Assembly: GCA_965207995.1 (NCBI GenBank)
Contig: OZ242299.1
Span: 1,240,001-1,304,000, forward strand
Direction of reading: 5' to 3'
DNA length: 64,000 nucleotides
DNA from: DAOUKH01 sp965207995
Lineage (GTDB): Bacteria; Chloroflexota; Dehalococcoidia; SHYB01
Position numbers and translations under genes: made by a program
Notes under the pieces: model-generated
Database searches by the model: none
Seen by the model: only the letters and a program-made list of their open reading frames with translations
Told to the model about the DNA's origin: nothing
Shown here: positions 1 through 8,270 of the stretch, piece by piece
Position numbering within the stretch: the first letter of the stretch is position 1
Layout: each line of letters opens with the position of its first letter

Positions 1-440
1 CGTACCCTCGCCCGTTCTGCTCCTACCGCCGACTGGTAAGCCTCGTAGGCCTCCAGCAGGGCCGCGTGCGCCACCTCCCATCTCTCTTCTGGGCTGGGTG
101 TTGCCGTGGGAGTCGGCGTGGGCGTCGCCGTCGGCCTCGGCCTCGTTACGACTGGCGGCGTGGTGTCGTTTGAGTCAAGGATGTCGTCCAAGAGACCCTG
201 CTGGTACGCGATGCCGCCGGCGATCAGGAGCGCCACAACGACGAGGGCCAATACGGGGAGGAAGCCACAACCACCCTTCTGCGGTGTCCGCGCGGGCGGG
301 CCGCCGGTGGGCGGCCTACCGGAATCCCCACCCGTAGCTGCGCCCGCGGACCTGCGCCACCTCGACATTCTGTCGTTCGTGCAATCGATGCACGTGCAGT
401 AGGGAGGATGACCGCGTTCGTGCGCCTCACGTTCGGTCAT
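1..440 (-). CDS. Partial membrane-anchored protein with CTCIDC motif (3' end outside window)
   Basis: Open on the minus strand from an ATG at 440 to the left edge, so the C-terminus is missing (about 146 residues seen). The N-terminus has a cysteine cluster, PYCTCIDCTNDR, that could bind a metal. A Gly/Pro/Arg-rich stretch follows, then one hydrophobic segment (FLPVLALVVVALLIAGGIAY) at about residues 67-86. After it come a Thr/Pro-rich linker (RPTATPTPTPTATP) and the start of an Ala/Glu-rich helical region. The layout suggests a small cytoplasmic Cys motif, a membrane anchor and an external domain on a flexible stalk. It begins 9 bases after the NTF2-like gene on the same strand, so the two are probably co-transcribed. 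I do not recognise the family. Confidence 0.65.
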   Translation of the reverse strand, partial: MTEREAHERGHPPYCTCIDCTNDRMSRWRRSAGAATGGDSGRPPTGGPPARTPQKGGCGFLPVLALVVVALLIAGGIAYQQGLLDDILDSNDTTPPVVTRPRPTATPTPTPTATPSPEERWEVAHAALLEAYEAYQSAVGAERARV

Positions 441-449
441 AGGCCGATC

Positions 450-860
450 CTACAGCTGGCGGTTGGGGACGAAGCTGGAGCGGAGCTGGATGGCCCAGCG
501 GCCGTCGATCTTGGTGACGACGTAGAAGGATCGGTGGACTTCGAGAGGGTTGCCATCAGCGTCGCGGCGGGTGAACTTGACGGCGACGTGGACCTTGTCG
601 GGCGAGCTCTGGACGACGCGGGCTTCGTCGAGCTCGGTGCGGGCCCAGCCCGGCGTGGTCTTGCGGAGGCCGGCGCGGATGTCGCGAGGCTCGGGCGGGG
701 CCTCCCAGTGGCGGATACCGCCGCCGGCGAGGCGGGTGTGCGGGTAGTGCAACGTGGTGTGGAAGGCCGCCGAGTCGCCCTCGTTGACCGCGGCCATGTA
801 GGCTTGGACCGCCGCCAGGGCGGGCCCTTCGCTCTCGGGATGCCGCTCGGGGGTGTCCAT
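450..860 (-). CDS. NTF2-like / SnoaL-like domain protein
   Basis: This 136-residue protein has the size and feel of the NTF2-like alpha+beta barrel: an N-terminal helix with AVQAYMAAVNEGD, a central region, and C-terminal strands (VHVAVKFTRRDADG, HRSFYVVTKIDGRWAIQ) ending in an aromatic-rich sheet. Such domains serve as small-molecule binding pockets, isomerases or dehydratases; nothing here fixes a substrate. The ATG at 860 has a good ribosome site (AGGAGGAAC) just upstream. The gene runs into the partial membrane protein downstream with a 9-base gap. No signal peptide is seen. Confidence 0.75.
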   Translation of the reverse strand: MDTPERHPESEGPALAAVQAYMAAVNEGDSAAFHTTLHYPHTRLAGGGIRHWEAPPEPRDIRAGLRKTTPGWARTELDEARVVQSSPDKVHVAVKFTRRDADGNPLEVHRSFYVVTKIDGRWAIQLRSSFVPNRQL

Positions 861-1006
861 GGAGTTCCTCCTGCCCGACCTTCCAGCCAGACCGGGCGCA
901 GGGAGTGGGAGACGCGGCGATTATAGACCTGGGGAGCCGCCGCTTCGCTCATGGGGGTTCGAAGCCATCCGGCACCTTGGGCATCGGCGCACCCCTCCCG
1001 GCCACG

Positions 1007-1042
1007 CCCTCACCCCAACCCTCTCCCAGCGGGAGAGGGGAC
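1007..1042. repeat. Dispersed CTCTCCC palindrome, copy 1
   Basis: An intergenic hairpin with arms CCCTCTCCC (1019-1027) and GGGAGAGGG (1031-1039) and a 3-base loop, preceded by CCCTCACCCCAA. It lies between divergent genes, so it is not simply a terminator. Related palindromes occur near 37981, 41810, 44614 and 59596. Confidence 0.6.
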
Positions 1043-1119
1043 AGACCGCCCCGCTCCCATCCGTCGCCGCCCGCGGCTGCGTATCCTAGAGCGCGGGTGG
1101 GTTCGCGGATGTTGCAGCG

Positions 1120-2871
1120 ATGAGCGGGTTCTTCGTGCTTTGGCGGGCGGTGGCCTTGGCGGTAGTCGTGGCGGCGTGCGGCGAGGCGGGGCCGGAGTCG
1201 ACGGTGGCGCCGGAGGCGAGCCCGACGCCGGCCATGGCCGCAACGACGCCGTCCCCGGCGCCGACGGCGGACCTGGCGGAGAACGCGCGGCTGGCGCGAC
1301 GGGGCGGGGTGCTCGTCCTGGCCAACCGGGGCGATCCGCCCGCCGCCTTCGATCCGATGCGCACCAGCAGCATCGCGCTGCACCACCCGGGCGGCGGGCT
1401 CTTTGGGCCGGGCAACCTCGTTTTCCGGTGCCGGGAGAACATCTACCTGGTCTGCCCCGGCCTGGCGAATGACTGGACGGTCTCGCCTGACTTCACCGAG
1501 TGGACCTTCACCCTCCGGGGTGACGCGGCCTGGCACGACGGCGAGCCCTTCACCGGGGACGACGTCGCCTTCTGGTTCGAGCTGGCCGCGTTCGGCATCG
1601 ATGAGGAGGGGCGCGTGCGCGCTCCGGCGTACTTTCGGGGCGACCTCGGGCTTGCCGCCGGAGCGGCGGCGGTCGAGGTGCTGCCGTTCCGGCAGGTGCG
1701 CGTCCGGCTCGCCGAGCCGAACCCGCATTACCTCGAAGTGCTGATGAACCCCCGTCTCAAGATCGCTCATCCCGAGCATCTGCTGCGCCCGCTGATCGAC
1801 GGCGGCGACCTGAGCGCGGGCCCGGTCGACGTCGGGCTGGTGGGGACGGGGCCGTTCCTGCTCGACGGCTACGAGCCGGGCTCGGTGCTGCGGCTGCGTC
1901 GCTTCGACGGCTACTGGGAGCGCGACGCCCAAGGCGCGGCGCTGCCCTACCTCGACGGCATCGACTTCGTGATCACGCCGGACGCGGCGGCGATGGACGC
2001 GGCCTTCCGCACCGGCCGGCTCGACGGCGGAGCCCGCGGCGAGGGGCACTACCTCACCGTCGAGCGCCAACGCGGCTACGAACGCGATCTTGAGGGGGCT
2101 GTCTGGTACGGCCACATGCAGGGGGGACTCTTCCGTCTCGCCTTCAACGTGCTGAAGGAAGGCCCGTGGCAGGACGTGCGGGTGCGCCAGGCGGTCTCGC
2201 TGTGGATCGACCGCGAAGCCGCCATCCCCGGCGTGCTCGGCGGGTTCGGCTACGTCTCGCTGATTCTCGGCCTTACGAACCCGTTCACCGGTAACGACTT
2301 CGTGACCTGGCCGCGCTTCAACTCCGGGGCGCTGGAGGAGCGGCGCGCCGAGGCGAGCCGGCTGCTGGAGGAAGCCGGCTTCGCCGAGGGCTTCGCGATG
2401 GATTACCTCTGCCGGGCCCGGCTCGTGACGCGGTGCGAGTTCCTTCAAGGACAGCTCGCCGACCTCGGCGTCGATCTCGATCTGCGGGTGGTCGACGAGG
2501 CGGAGTGGAACCGGGGGCGGGTCAGCCTCGAGTACGACAGCCAGCCCGGGGCGCACTTCACCACGCCGGTGCCGGAGGGCACGGAGTCGGTCTTCGGCCG
2601 CTACGAGGAGAACCCCGACGCCTACGCCAAGCACGACGACCGGCTGGTGGACGACTTCTACGACCGGCTGCGCGCGGCGCGGGACTTCAACCAACGGGTG
2701 CGGGTGTGGCGCGAGTTCGAGCAATACTTCATCCGCGACCAGGCGTACGTGGTGCCTATCGCCGGGTCGGTGCAGGTCGTCCCGTACCGCACCCACGCGC
2801 GCGGCGTTATCATTCCACCCGAGGACGGCCACACCCACACCGACTTCGCCACGGTGTGGCTCGACAGGTAG
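1120..2871 (+). CDS. ABC transporter substrate-binding lipoprotein, family 5 (peptide/nickel type)
   Basis: This 583-residue protein has a lipoprotein signal peptide with the lipobox VVAAC (Cys 20), a short Ala/Pro/Thr-rich linker, then a family 5 solute-binding fold. Typical elements are WTFTLRGDAAWHDGEPFTGDDVAFWF, the GTGPFLLDGYEPGSVLRLRR block and PYLDGIDFVI. Family 5 proteins deliver oligopeptides, sugars, nickel or opines to a DppBC-type permease pair. Two such permeases follow directly (48-base gap), so this is the binding component of that importer, held outside the membrane by lipid. The cysteine pair FRCRENIYLVCPG may form a disulphide. The ligand cannot be read from the sequence. 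The ribosome site before the ATG is weak. Confidence 0.9.
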   Translation: MSGFFVLWRAVALAVVVAACGEAGPESTVAPEASPTPAMAATTPSPAPTADLAENARLARRGGVLVLANRGDPPAAFDPMRTSSIALHHPGGGLFGPGNLVFRCRENIYLVCPGLANDWTVSPDFTEWTFTLRGDAAWHDGEPFTGDDVAFWFELAAFGIDEEGRVRAPAYFRGDLGLAAGAAAVEVLPFRQVRVRLAEPNPHYLEVLMNPRLKIAHPEHLLRPLIDGGDLSAGPVDVGLVGTGPFLLDGYEPGSVLRLRRFDGYWERDAQGAALPYLDGIDFVITPDAAAMDAAFRTGRLDGGARGEGHYLTVERQRGYERDLEGAVWYGHMQGGLFRLAFNVLKEGPWQDVRVRQAVSLWIDREAAIPGVLGGFGYVSLILGLTNPFTGNDFVTWPRFNSGALEERRAEASRLLEEAGFAEGFAMDYLCRARLVTRCEFLQGQLADLGVDLDLRVVDEAEWNRGRVSLEYDSQPGAHFTTPVPEGTESVFGRYEENPDAYAKHDDRLVDDFYDRLRAARDFNQRVRVWREFEQYFIRDQAYVVPIAGSVQVVPYRTHARGVIIPPEDGHTHTDFATVWLDR

Positions 2872-2919
2872 CGCTCTGCGGGCGCAGCGGACGGAGGCCG
2901 ATCCCCGGAGCCCGGCAAC

Positions 2920-3882
2920 GTGACCCGCTATCTCGCCATACGGCTGGCCCTGTTCGTGCCGACGCTGCTGATCGCGTCCGCGGTCGTCTTTCTCATCATG
3001 CGGGTCGCGCCTGGCGACGTGGCGGAGGTGGTGCTGAGCGGGGCCGGCGAGACCGCCCACGACGTCGAGCAGATCGAGCGAGTGCGCGAGGAGCTCGGCC
3101 TCGACGAACCGCTCGCGGCCCAGTACGGCGACTGGCTGTGGAGCCTGGTGAACGGCGACTTCGGAGGACGGTCGTTCGTGTCGCGGGAGGGCATCCCCTC
3201 GATCATCGGGCGGCAGGCGCCGGTGACGCTGCTGCTGACGCTGTACGCGGGCGCGGCGGCGCTGCTCATGGCGATTCCGCTGGGCGCGCTCGCGGCGCGG
3301 GCGCAGGACCGGTGGCCCGACTACGCGGCGCGGGCCGCCTCCATCGCGGGCCAGTCGGCGCCCGCGTTCGTGCTCGCCCTGGTGGTGCTATTGGTGCTGC
3401 TCATCGTCTTCGGATGGACGCCGCCGCTGGTCTACGCCGACCCCTGGGAGGACCCGTGGCGCCACGTCCGGATCATGGTGGTCCCCGCGCTCGTGCTTGG
3501 CTTCGGGCTCGCCGGCGCGCTGGTCCGCATGACGCGGGCATCGGTGCTGGAGACGCTGGGCCAGGACTACGTGCGCGCCGCCCGGGGGAAGGGTCTGGCC
3601 GAGCGCGTGATCCTGTTCCGGCACGCCCTGCGCCCCGCGGCGATCCCCATCGTCACCGTGGGGGCGCTGCAGGCGGGGGCGCTGCTCAGCGGCGCGGTGG
3701 TCGTGGAGGTCGTCTTCGGCCTGCCCGGGCTGGGGCGGGGCATCGCGGACGCCGCGGCGAGCCGCGACTACCCGGTCGTGCAGGCACTGGCGATGCTGCT
3801 CGTCTTCTTCGTTCTCTGCATCAACTTGATCGCGGACACGGCCTATGCGGTGCTCGATCCACGGGTCGCCTACCGTGCCTAG
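2920..3882 (+). CDS. ABC transporter permease, DppB/OppB type
   Basis: A 320-residue inner-membrane protein with a GTG start. It has the N-terminal signature of the DppB family (RYLAIRLALFVPTLLIASAVVFLIMRVAPGD), a periplasmic region with ELGLDEPLAAQYGDWLW, and the BPD_transp_1 core of about five helices. The ATPase-coupling (EAA) loop is at VRAARGKGLAERVILFRHALRPA. It follows the binding protein and slightly overlaps the second permease gene, the usual order for an importer operon. No ATPase genes follow, so the ATP-binding subunits must come from elsewhere. Confidence 0.92.
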   Translation: MTRYLAIRLALFVPTLLIASAVVFLIMRVAPGDVAEVVLSGAGETAHDVEQIERVREELGLDEPLAAQYGDWLWSLVNGDFGGRSFVSREGIPSIIGRQAPVTLLLTLYAGAAALLMAIPLGALAARAQDRWPDYAARAASIAGQSAPAFVLALVVLLVLLIVFGWTPPLVYADPWEDPWRHVRIMVVPALVLGFGLAGALVRMTRASVLETLGQDYVRAARGKGLAERVILFRHALRPAAIPIVTVGALQAGALLSGAVVVEVVFGLPGLGRGIADAAASRDYPVVQALAMLLVFFVLCINLIADTAYAVLDPRVAYRA

Positions 3883-4738
3883 GAGCGCAGCTTGGCTAAG
3901 CGGCGTCTGGGCGCTGGCCCGGCGCAAGCCGCTGGGAGCCGCGGGCGTGGCGGTGCTCACCGCGCTCGCCGTATGCGCCATCTTCGCCGACCTGATCGCG
4001 ACCCACGACCCCGTGGCGCAGGATATCGCGGCGCGGTTGGAGGGGCCGTCGGGCGGGGCCTTCTTCGGCACGGACACCCTGGGGCGCGACGTTTTCAGTC
4101 GGGTCGTACACGGGGCGCGGATCTCGCTCTACGTCGGCGTCGTTTCGGTGGCTATCGCCGTAGCGGCGGGCGCCGCCATCGGACTGGTGTCGGGCTACGC
4201 GGGCGGGAAGCTCGACCTCGCCATCCAGCGGGTGGTCGACGCGCTGCTAGCCTTCCCGATCCTCGTGCTGGCCCTGGTGCTGGTCGCGGCGCTGACGCCC
4301 TCGACGGGCAGCGTGATCGCCGCCGTCGCCGTCGCCGCGACGCCGCAGATGGTGCGGCTGGCGCGTGCCGAGGCTCTGAAGGCCCGCGGCGAGCTCTACG
4401 TCACCGCCGCCGAGGCGGCGGGCGCGGGGCAGCTCCGCATTCTGGTGCGCCACGTGCTTCCCAACGGCGCGGGGCCGATGGCGGTGCTCGCCGCCTCGCT
4501 GTTGGAGCAGGCGATCGTGGCCGAGGCGTCGTTGAGCTTCCTGGGCTTGGGCGCGCCGCCGCCGGACCCGTCGTGGGGCCGCATGCTCCGAGAGGGCACC
4601 GGCGGCTTCCTGGAGACGGCCCCGTGGCTGACGCTCTTTCCCGCCGCGGCGCTCACGCTCGCGGTGTTCAGCTTCGCCGTCATCGGCGACGCCGCCCGCG
4701 ACGTCCTCGACCCGCGCTTCTGGAGCCGCCGGGAGTGA
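3875..4738 (+). CDS. ABC transporter permease, DppC/OppC type
   Basis: The second permease of the importer. The N-terminus ALARRKPLGAAGVAVL leads into helix 1, then a DppC-type segment FFGTDTLGRDVFSRVVHGARISLYVG, four to five further helices and an EAA loop (YVTAAEAAGAGQLRILVRHVLPN). The C-terminal SFAVIGDAARDVLDPR is characteristic of the family. I chose the GTG at 3875, overlapping the previous stop by 8 bases, because it leaves the usual short cytoplasmic tail before helix 1. An in-frame ATG at 3845 is possible but has no ribosome site and a longer overlap. The gene ends the transporter cluster. Confidence 0.9.
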   Translation: MPRSAAWLSGVWALARRKPLGAAGVAVLTALAVCAIFADLIATHDPVAQDIAARLEGPSGGAFFGTDTLGRDVFSRVVHGARISLYVGVVSVAIAVAAGAAIGLVSGYAGGKLDLAIQRVVDALLAFPILVLALVLVAALTPSTGSVIAAVAVAATPQMVRLARAEALKARGELYVTAAEAAGAGQLRILVRHVLPNGAGPMAVLAASLLEQAIVAEASLSFLGLGAPPPDPSWGRMLREGTGGFLETAPWLTLFPAAALTLAVFSFAVIGDAARDVLDPRFWSRRE

Positions 4739-4745
4739 GGGGGTA

Positions 4746-4970
4746 CTAGGTCAGGGATGCGCCCTCGTCGGCCCACCCCTCAAACTCGGCTGGTGGAGAG
4801 GCGCGGTAGCCCGCCTGATACCGACGCGCGATCTCCTCGGCCTCTTTGCACGCCAGATAATCGGCTACAGCCTCACGCAACACTGCGGAACGACTTTGCT
4901 TTTGCACCGTCGAAAAGCGGTCGAGTCTTTCGAGCAGTCCCTCGTCGAAGGTGACCTTGATTGCCTTCAT
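4746..4970 (-). CDS. Ribbon-helix-helix protein, orphan antitoxin-like
   Basis: 74 residues with an N-terminal beta strand (MKAIKVTFDEG) and two helices (LLERLDRFS; SRSAVLREAVADYLA). This is the ribbon-helix-helix DNA-binding fold typical of CopG/MazE-type antitoxins, which bind DNA as dimers and neutralise a toxin through the C-terminal tail. The tail here (EIARRYQAGYRASPPAEFEGWADEG) fits a toxin-binding extension. A ribosome site (AGGAGA) precedes the ATG at 4970. No toxin gene lies on either side: the stop is 7 bases from the permease stop on the opposite strand. It is therefore an orphan antitoxin or a stand-alone regulator. Confidence 0.75.
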   Translation of the reverse strand: MKAIKVTFDEGLLERLDRFSTVQKQSRSAVLREAVADYLACKEAEEIARRYQAGYRASPPAEFEGWADEGASLT

Positions 4971-5069
4971 GTTCTCCTAGAGTACCAATCCTCGTGCCTC
5001 CGTGCGGGCGACAGACGGGGGTAGAATGGCGCCGCCCCACATCGATGCAGGCAGGAGGCGCGCGAGCGC

Positions 5070-8000
5070 ATGACCATGGACCGACAGGATGATGCACGCG
5101 CTCGCGTCTATCTCGAACCTGTCGGCGAGGCGGCCTTCGAGCGGCTGCGGGCGCTGATCGCGCGGGCCAAGGCCGACGATGCTCTGGCGCCGGTGACGGT
5201 GGTCACGCCGACGAGCTACGCCGGGCTGTCGCTGCGGCGGCGGCTCAGCCGGCCGGCGGGCCTGATCAACGTACGGTTCATGACGTTGGCCCGGCTGGCG
5301 GAGTACCTCGGCGCGCCGGAGGCGGCGGGCCAGGGCAAGACGCCGCTCACTCCCGCCGTGGCGCAGGCCGCCGTCAATGCCTCGGGCCGGAATCTCGGCG
5401 ACGGCCCGCTCGCCGCCGTCGCCGGTCACCCCAAGACGCAGCAGAGCGCAGCGCAGGCCTTCCGGCTGATGGACCGTCTTGAGGGGCGGCTCGGCAAGGT
5501 CGAGTCGTCCGACGACCTGCGCCGCCATCTCATCGCGTGGTATCGGGGTTACCAGGAGTTGCTTGAGGACTACTACGATGAGGAGAAGTTGACTCGGCTC
5601 GCCGCACAGGCGGTGCGCGCTGGGGGCGCGGTTGGGGCGTTGCGGGACATCGGGGCCGTCGTCTTCTACCTCGTCCACGATTTCTCGCCGGCGGAGGCCG
5701 CGCTGACGGAGGCGCTGGGCGAGGCTGGGTCGAGCTCGGTCGTCTTGGGCCTGACCGGAGAGGCGCGCGTCGATGAGCGGACACGGCGAACCGCGACGCT
5801 CCTAGGCTCCGCGCCGGAGGGTTCCGGCACTTCTGGCCTCCCGGCAGCCGATCATCTGCTGAGCGCGCCCGACGCCCATGAGGAAGTCCGCCAAGTCGTG
5901 CGGCGCATCGTCGGATTGGCCGGCGACGGGACGCCGTTCCACCGAATCGCCGTCCTGTACCGGCAGGCGGAGCCCTACGCCGCGCTGCTGCGGCTCCAAC
6001 TCGACCAAGCCTGCATCCCCATCGCGGGGCCGGACACGGCGCGGTTGCGGGACACGTCGGCGGGCAAGCTCGTGACGCTGCTCCTGCGCGTCTTCGAGAC
6101 GGATTTGAGCCGCGAGGCGTTGATGACGCTGATCGCGGAGACTCCCTTCAGAACGGGCAAGGGCCAGGAGCTCGCCTCGCAAGAGCTGCCGAGGTGGGAG
6201 GAGGTCTCCGCCGAGGCCGGCGTGGTCGGCGGCGCCCAGCAGTGGGAAGACCGCCTCTCGCGTTACGAGCGGGAGCAGGCCGACAAAGCCACGCGCGCGG
6301 AGGCGGCCGGCGACCCGCCGGCACGAGTCCTCCGCTTGGGGAACCTGCGCCTCACGACGGAGCGGCTGCGATCGTTCGTCGGCGAGCTCGCCCGCCGTGC
6401 GCCGCCAGAGTCCGGCTCCTGGGGAGACTACGCCGATTGGGCGGCCGGCATGCTCGAAGACTACGCCCACGACCCCAGCCGGTGGCCCGACTCGGAGCAG
6501 AGCTACGGCAGGGTCAAGCAGGCGGTCGAGTCGCTCGCCGACGCCGACAAGGTTGACGACTCCGCCGACATTGAGCAGTTCACCACCCTGCTCGACGGAC
6601 TCCTCGACCAACCGGCGGGCCGGGTCGGTGCGACGGGGGCCGGCGTCTTCGCCGCGTCCATCGCCGCGGCACAGGGCATGACCTTCGACGCCGTCTTCAT
6701 CGTAGGGTTGGCCGACGGATCGCTGCCTCCCAAGCAGCAGGAGGATGCCCTGCTCCCCGACGCGCTGCGGGAGCGGTTGGGCGGACACCTGGCCCGGTCG
6801 GCGGCGGAGCGCTCGCTTGAAGAACGTCGTCTCTATCTGCTGGCGCTTTCGGCGGCGCCCAAGCGGTTCCTCAGCTACCCGCGCACCGACCCGGGAGCGC
6901 AGCGAGGCCAGCATCCGTCGCCGTGGTTCCTGGAAGCGGCAGGCCGGCTCGCGGGCGAGCCCGTCTTCTCCACCGGTCTTGCCTCGTATGAGAATAAGCC
7001 TTGGCTGTCGATCGTCGACTCGCCGGAGGCCGCCGTCGCCGAAGCCGGTGCGACCGCCGCCGACCTGCACGACTTCGACCTCGCCTCGGTACGGGCGTGG
7101 CGCGCGGACGGCGGCCGTCTCGACGACCACCCGCTGGCCGGCGGCGCCGGAGCGCTGGGCCGCGCCCTCCGCATGGAGACCGCGCTGCGGAGCCACGCCT
7201 TCACCGAGTGGGACGGGCGGCTCGAATCGGTGGCCCCATCGAGCCGGCTGCTCCGGCGGCAACTCGAACGCGCTTTTTCGCCCACTCGGTTGGAGCGCTG
7301 GGCGACCTGCCCCCTTAGCTATTTCTTCGGTGACGTTTTGGGATTGTCGGCGCTGGAGCGGCCCGAACGAATTCTCACGATCTCGCCCCTCGATCGGGGC
7401 AGCCTCGTCCACAAAATCCTGGAGCGGTTCGTGGAGGAGCAGGTCGAGGCCCGAGGCCCGGCGGACCACGGCCGGCCATGGGGGCCGGAGGAGAAGCGGC
7501 GGATGGACCTCATCGCAGCGCAGGAGTTCGAGCGCGCCGAGGCCGAGGGCGTCACCGGCCGCCCACTGCTCTGGGCGGTAGCGCGGGAGGACATCCTGGA
7601 GGACTTGGACACCTTTCTCGAGAAGGACTCCGAACGCCTGGCCGAGGACGGCCTGAGCCCGGTGGGAGTCGAGCAGGCATTCGGGATGGACGCGGGGAGC
7701 GGGGCCCGGCCCATGGACACCCCTGTACACGGCGAAGGCTGGCCGCCCGTCCCGCTCACGTTGAATGACGGGACCGAGCTTCGCTTCCACGGCGTCATCG
7801 ACCGGATCGACGCCGCCGGGGACGGGTCGCGGGTTTGGGTGATCGACTACAAGACAGGAAGCGCCGCGCCGTACAGGCGAATGGGCGACGATCCGCTGAA
7901 CCGGGGACACCGCCTCCAGCTTCCCATCTACGCGCTCGCCGCCCGGCGCCGCTATCCCGGCGCGACGGAGATCGTCGGCGGGTACTGGTTCATCAGCGCG

Positions 8001-8270
8001 CGCGGCCGGTTTGAAATGAAGCCTGTTGCGCTGCACGAGGTGGAGCGTCAGTTTGCCGACGTCGCCGCGATGATAGTCGCCGGCATCCGGCGGGGCGTCG
8101 TCCCCGCGAATCCGGGGAAGCCGGGGAATCGCGGGCCGGAGAACTGCACCTACTGCGACTTCAATCGCATCTGTCCCTCCAACCGCGAGCGCGTGTGGGA
8201 GCGCAAGCGTTCCGCGCCAGGCATGGAGCCGTACATTGCGCTCATGGAGGGCGGGGAGGACGGACCATGA
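5070..8270 (+). CDS. addB: AddB-like PD-(D/E)XK nuclease / helicase-like subunit
   Basis: This 1066-residue protein is the AddB half of an AddAB-type helicase-nuclease that resects double-strand breaks for recombination. The N-terminal half is helicase-like, but its first segment (VTVVTPTSYAGLSLRRRL) lacks a GxxGxGKT Walker A, so ATPase activity from this subunit is doubtful. The C-terminal nuclease shows GSLVHKILERF, VIDRID and VWVIDYKTG (Asp and Lys near residues 926-928) followed by the QLPIYALAA helix. Four cysteines in the AddB iron-sulphur pattern bracket it: Cys 747 (WATCPLSYF) and Cys 1026, 1029 and 1035 (CTYCDFNRIC). An AGGAGG site lies 11 bases before the ATG. The stop overlaps the addA start (ATGA). 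Confidence 0.88.
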   Translation: MTMDRQDDARARVYLEPVGEAAFERLRALIARAKADDALAPVTVVTPTSYAGLSLRRRLSRPAGLINVRFMTLARLAEYLGAPEAAGQGKTPLTPAVAQAAVNASGRNLGDGPLAAVAGHPKTQQSAAQAFRLMDRLEGRLGKVESSDDLRRHLIAWYRGYQELLEDYYDEEKLTRLAAQAVRAGGAVGALRDIGAVVFYLVHDFSPAEAALTEALGEAGSSSVVLGLTGEARVDERTRRTATLLGSAPEGSGTSGLPAADHLLSAPDAHEEVRQVVRRIVGLAGDGTPFHRIAVLYRQAEPYAALLRLQLDQACIPIAGPDTARLRDTSAGKLVTLLLRVFETDLSREALMTLIAETPFRTGKGQELASQELPRWEEVSAEAGVVGGAQQWEDRLSRYEREQADKATRAEAAGDPPARVLRLGNLRLTTERLRSFVGELARRAPPESGSWGDYADWAAGMLEDYAHDPSRWPDSEQSYGRVKQAVESLADADKVDDSADIEQFTTLLDGLLDQPAGRVGATGAGVFAASIAAAQGMTFDAVFIVGLADGSLPPKQQEDALLPDALRERLGGHLARSAAERSLEERRLYLLALSAAPKRFLSYPRTDPGAQRGQHPSPWFLEAAGRLAGEPVFSTGLASYENKPWLSIVDSPEAAVAEAGATAADLHDFDLASVRAWRADGGRLDDHPLAGGAGALGRALRMETALRSHAFTEWDGRLESVAPSSRLLRRQLERAFSPTRLERWATCPLSYFFGDVLGLSALERPERILTISPLDRGSLVHKILERFVEEQVEARGPADHGRPWGPEEKRRMDLIAAQEFERAEAEGVTGRPLLWAVAREDILEDLDTFLEKDSERLAEDGLSPVGVEQAFGMDAGSGARPMDTPVHGEGWPPVPLTLNDGTELRFHGVIDRIDAAGDGSRVWVIDYKTGSAAPYRRMGDDPLNRGHRLQLPIYALAARRRYPGATEIVGGYWFISARGRFEMKPVALHEVERQFADVAAMIVAGIRRGVVPANPGKPGNRGPENCTYCDFNRICPSNRERVWERKRSAPGMEPYIALMEGGEDGP

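Noticed and set aside
949..3060. 703-residue minus-strand frame opposite the binding protein and permease
   Set aside because: Composition is that of an antisense shadow, and both plus-strand genes have clear motifs and operon context.
2433..3899. 488-residue plus-strand frame spanning the binding protein end and permease
   Set aside because: Arg/Ala/Gly-rich frame-shifted reading overlapping two well-supported genes.
5802..8036. 744-residue minus-strand frame opposite addB
   Set aside because: Shadow frame; the plus strand carries nuclease and iron-sulphur motifs throughout.
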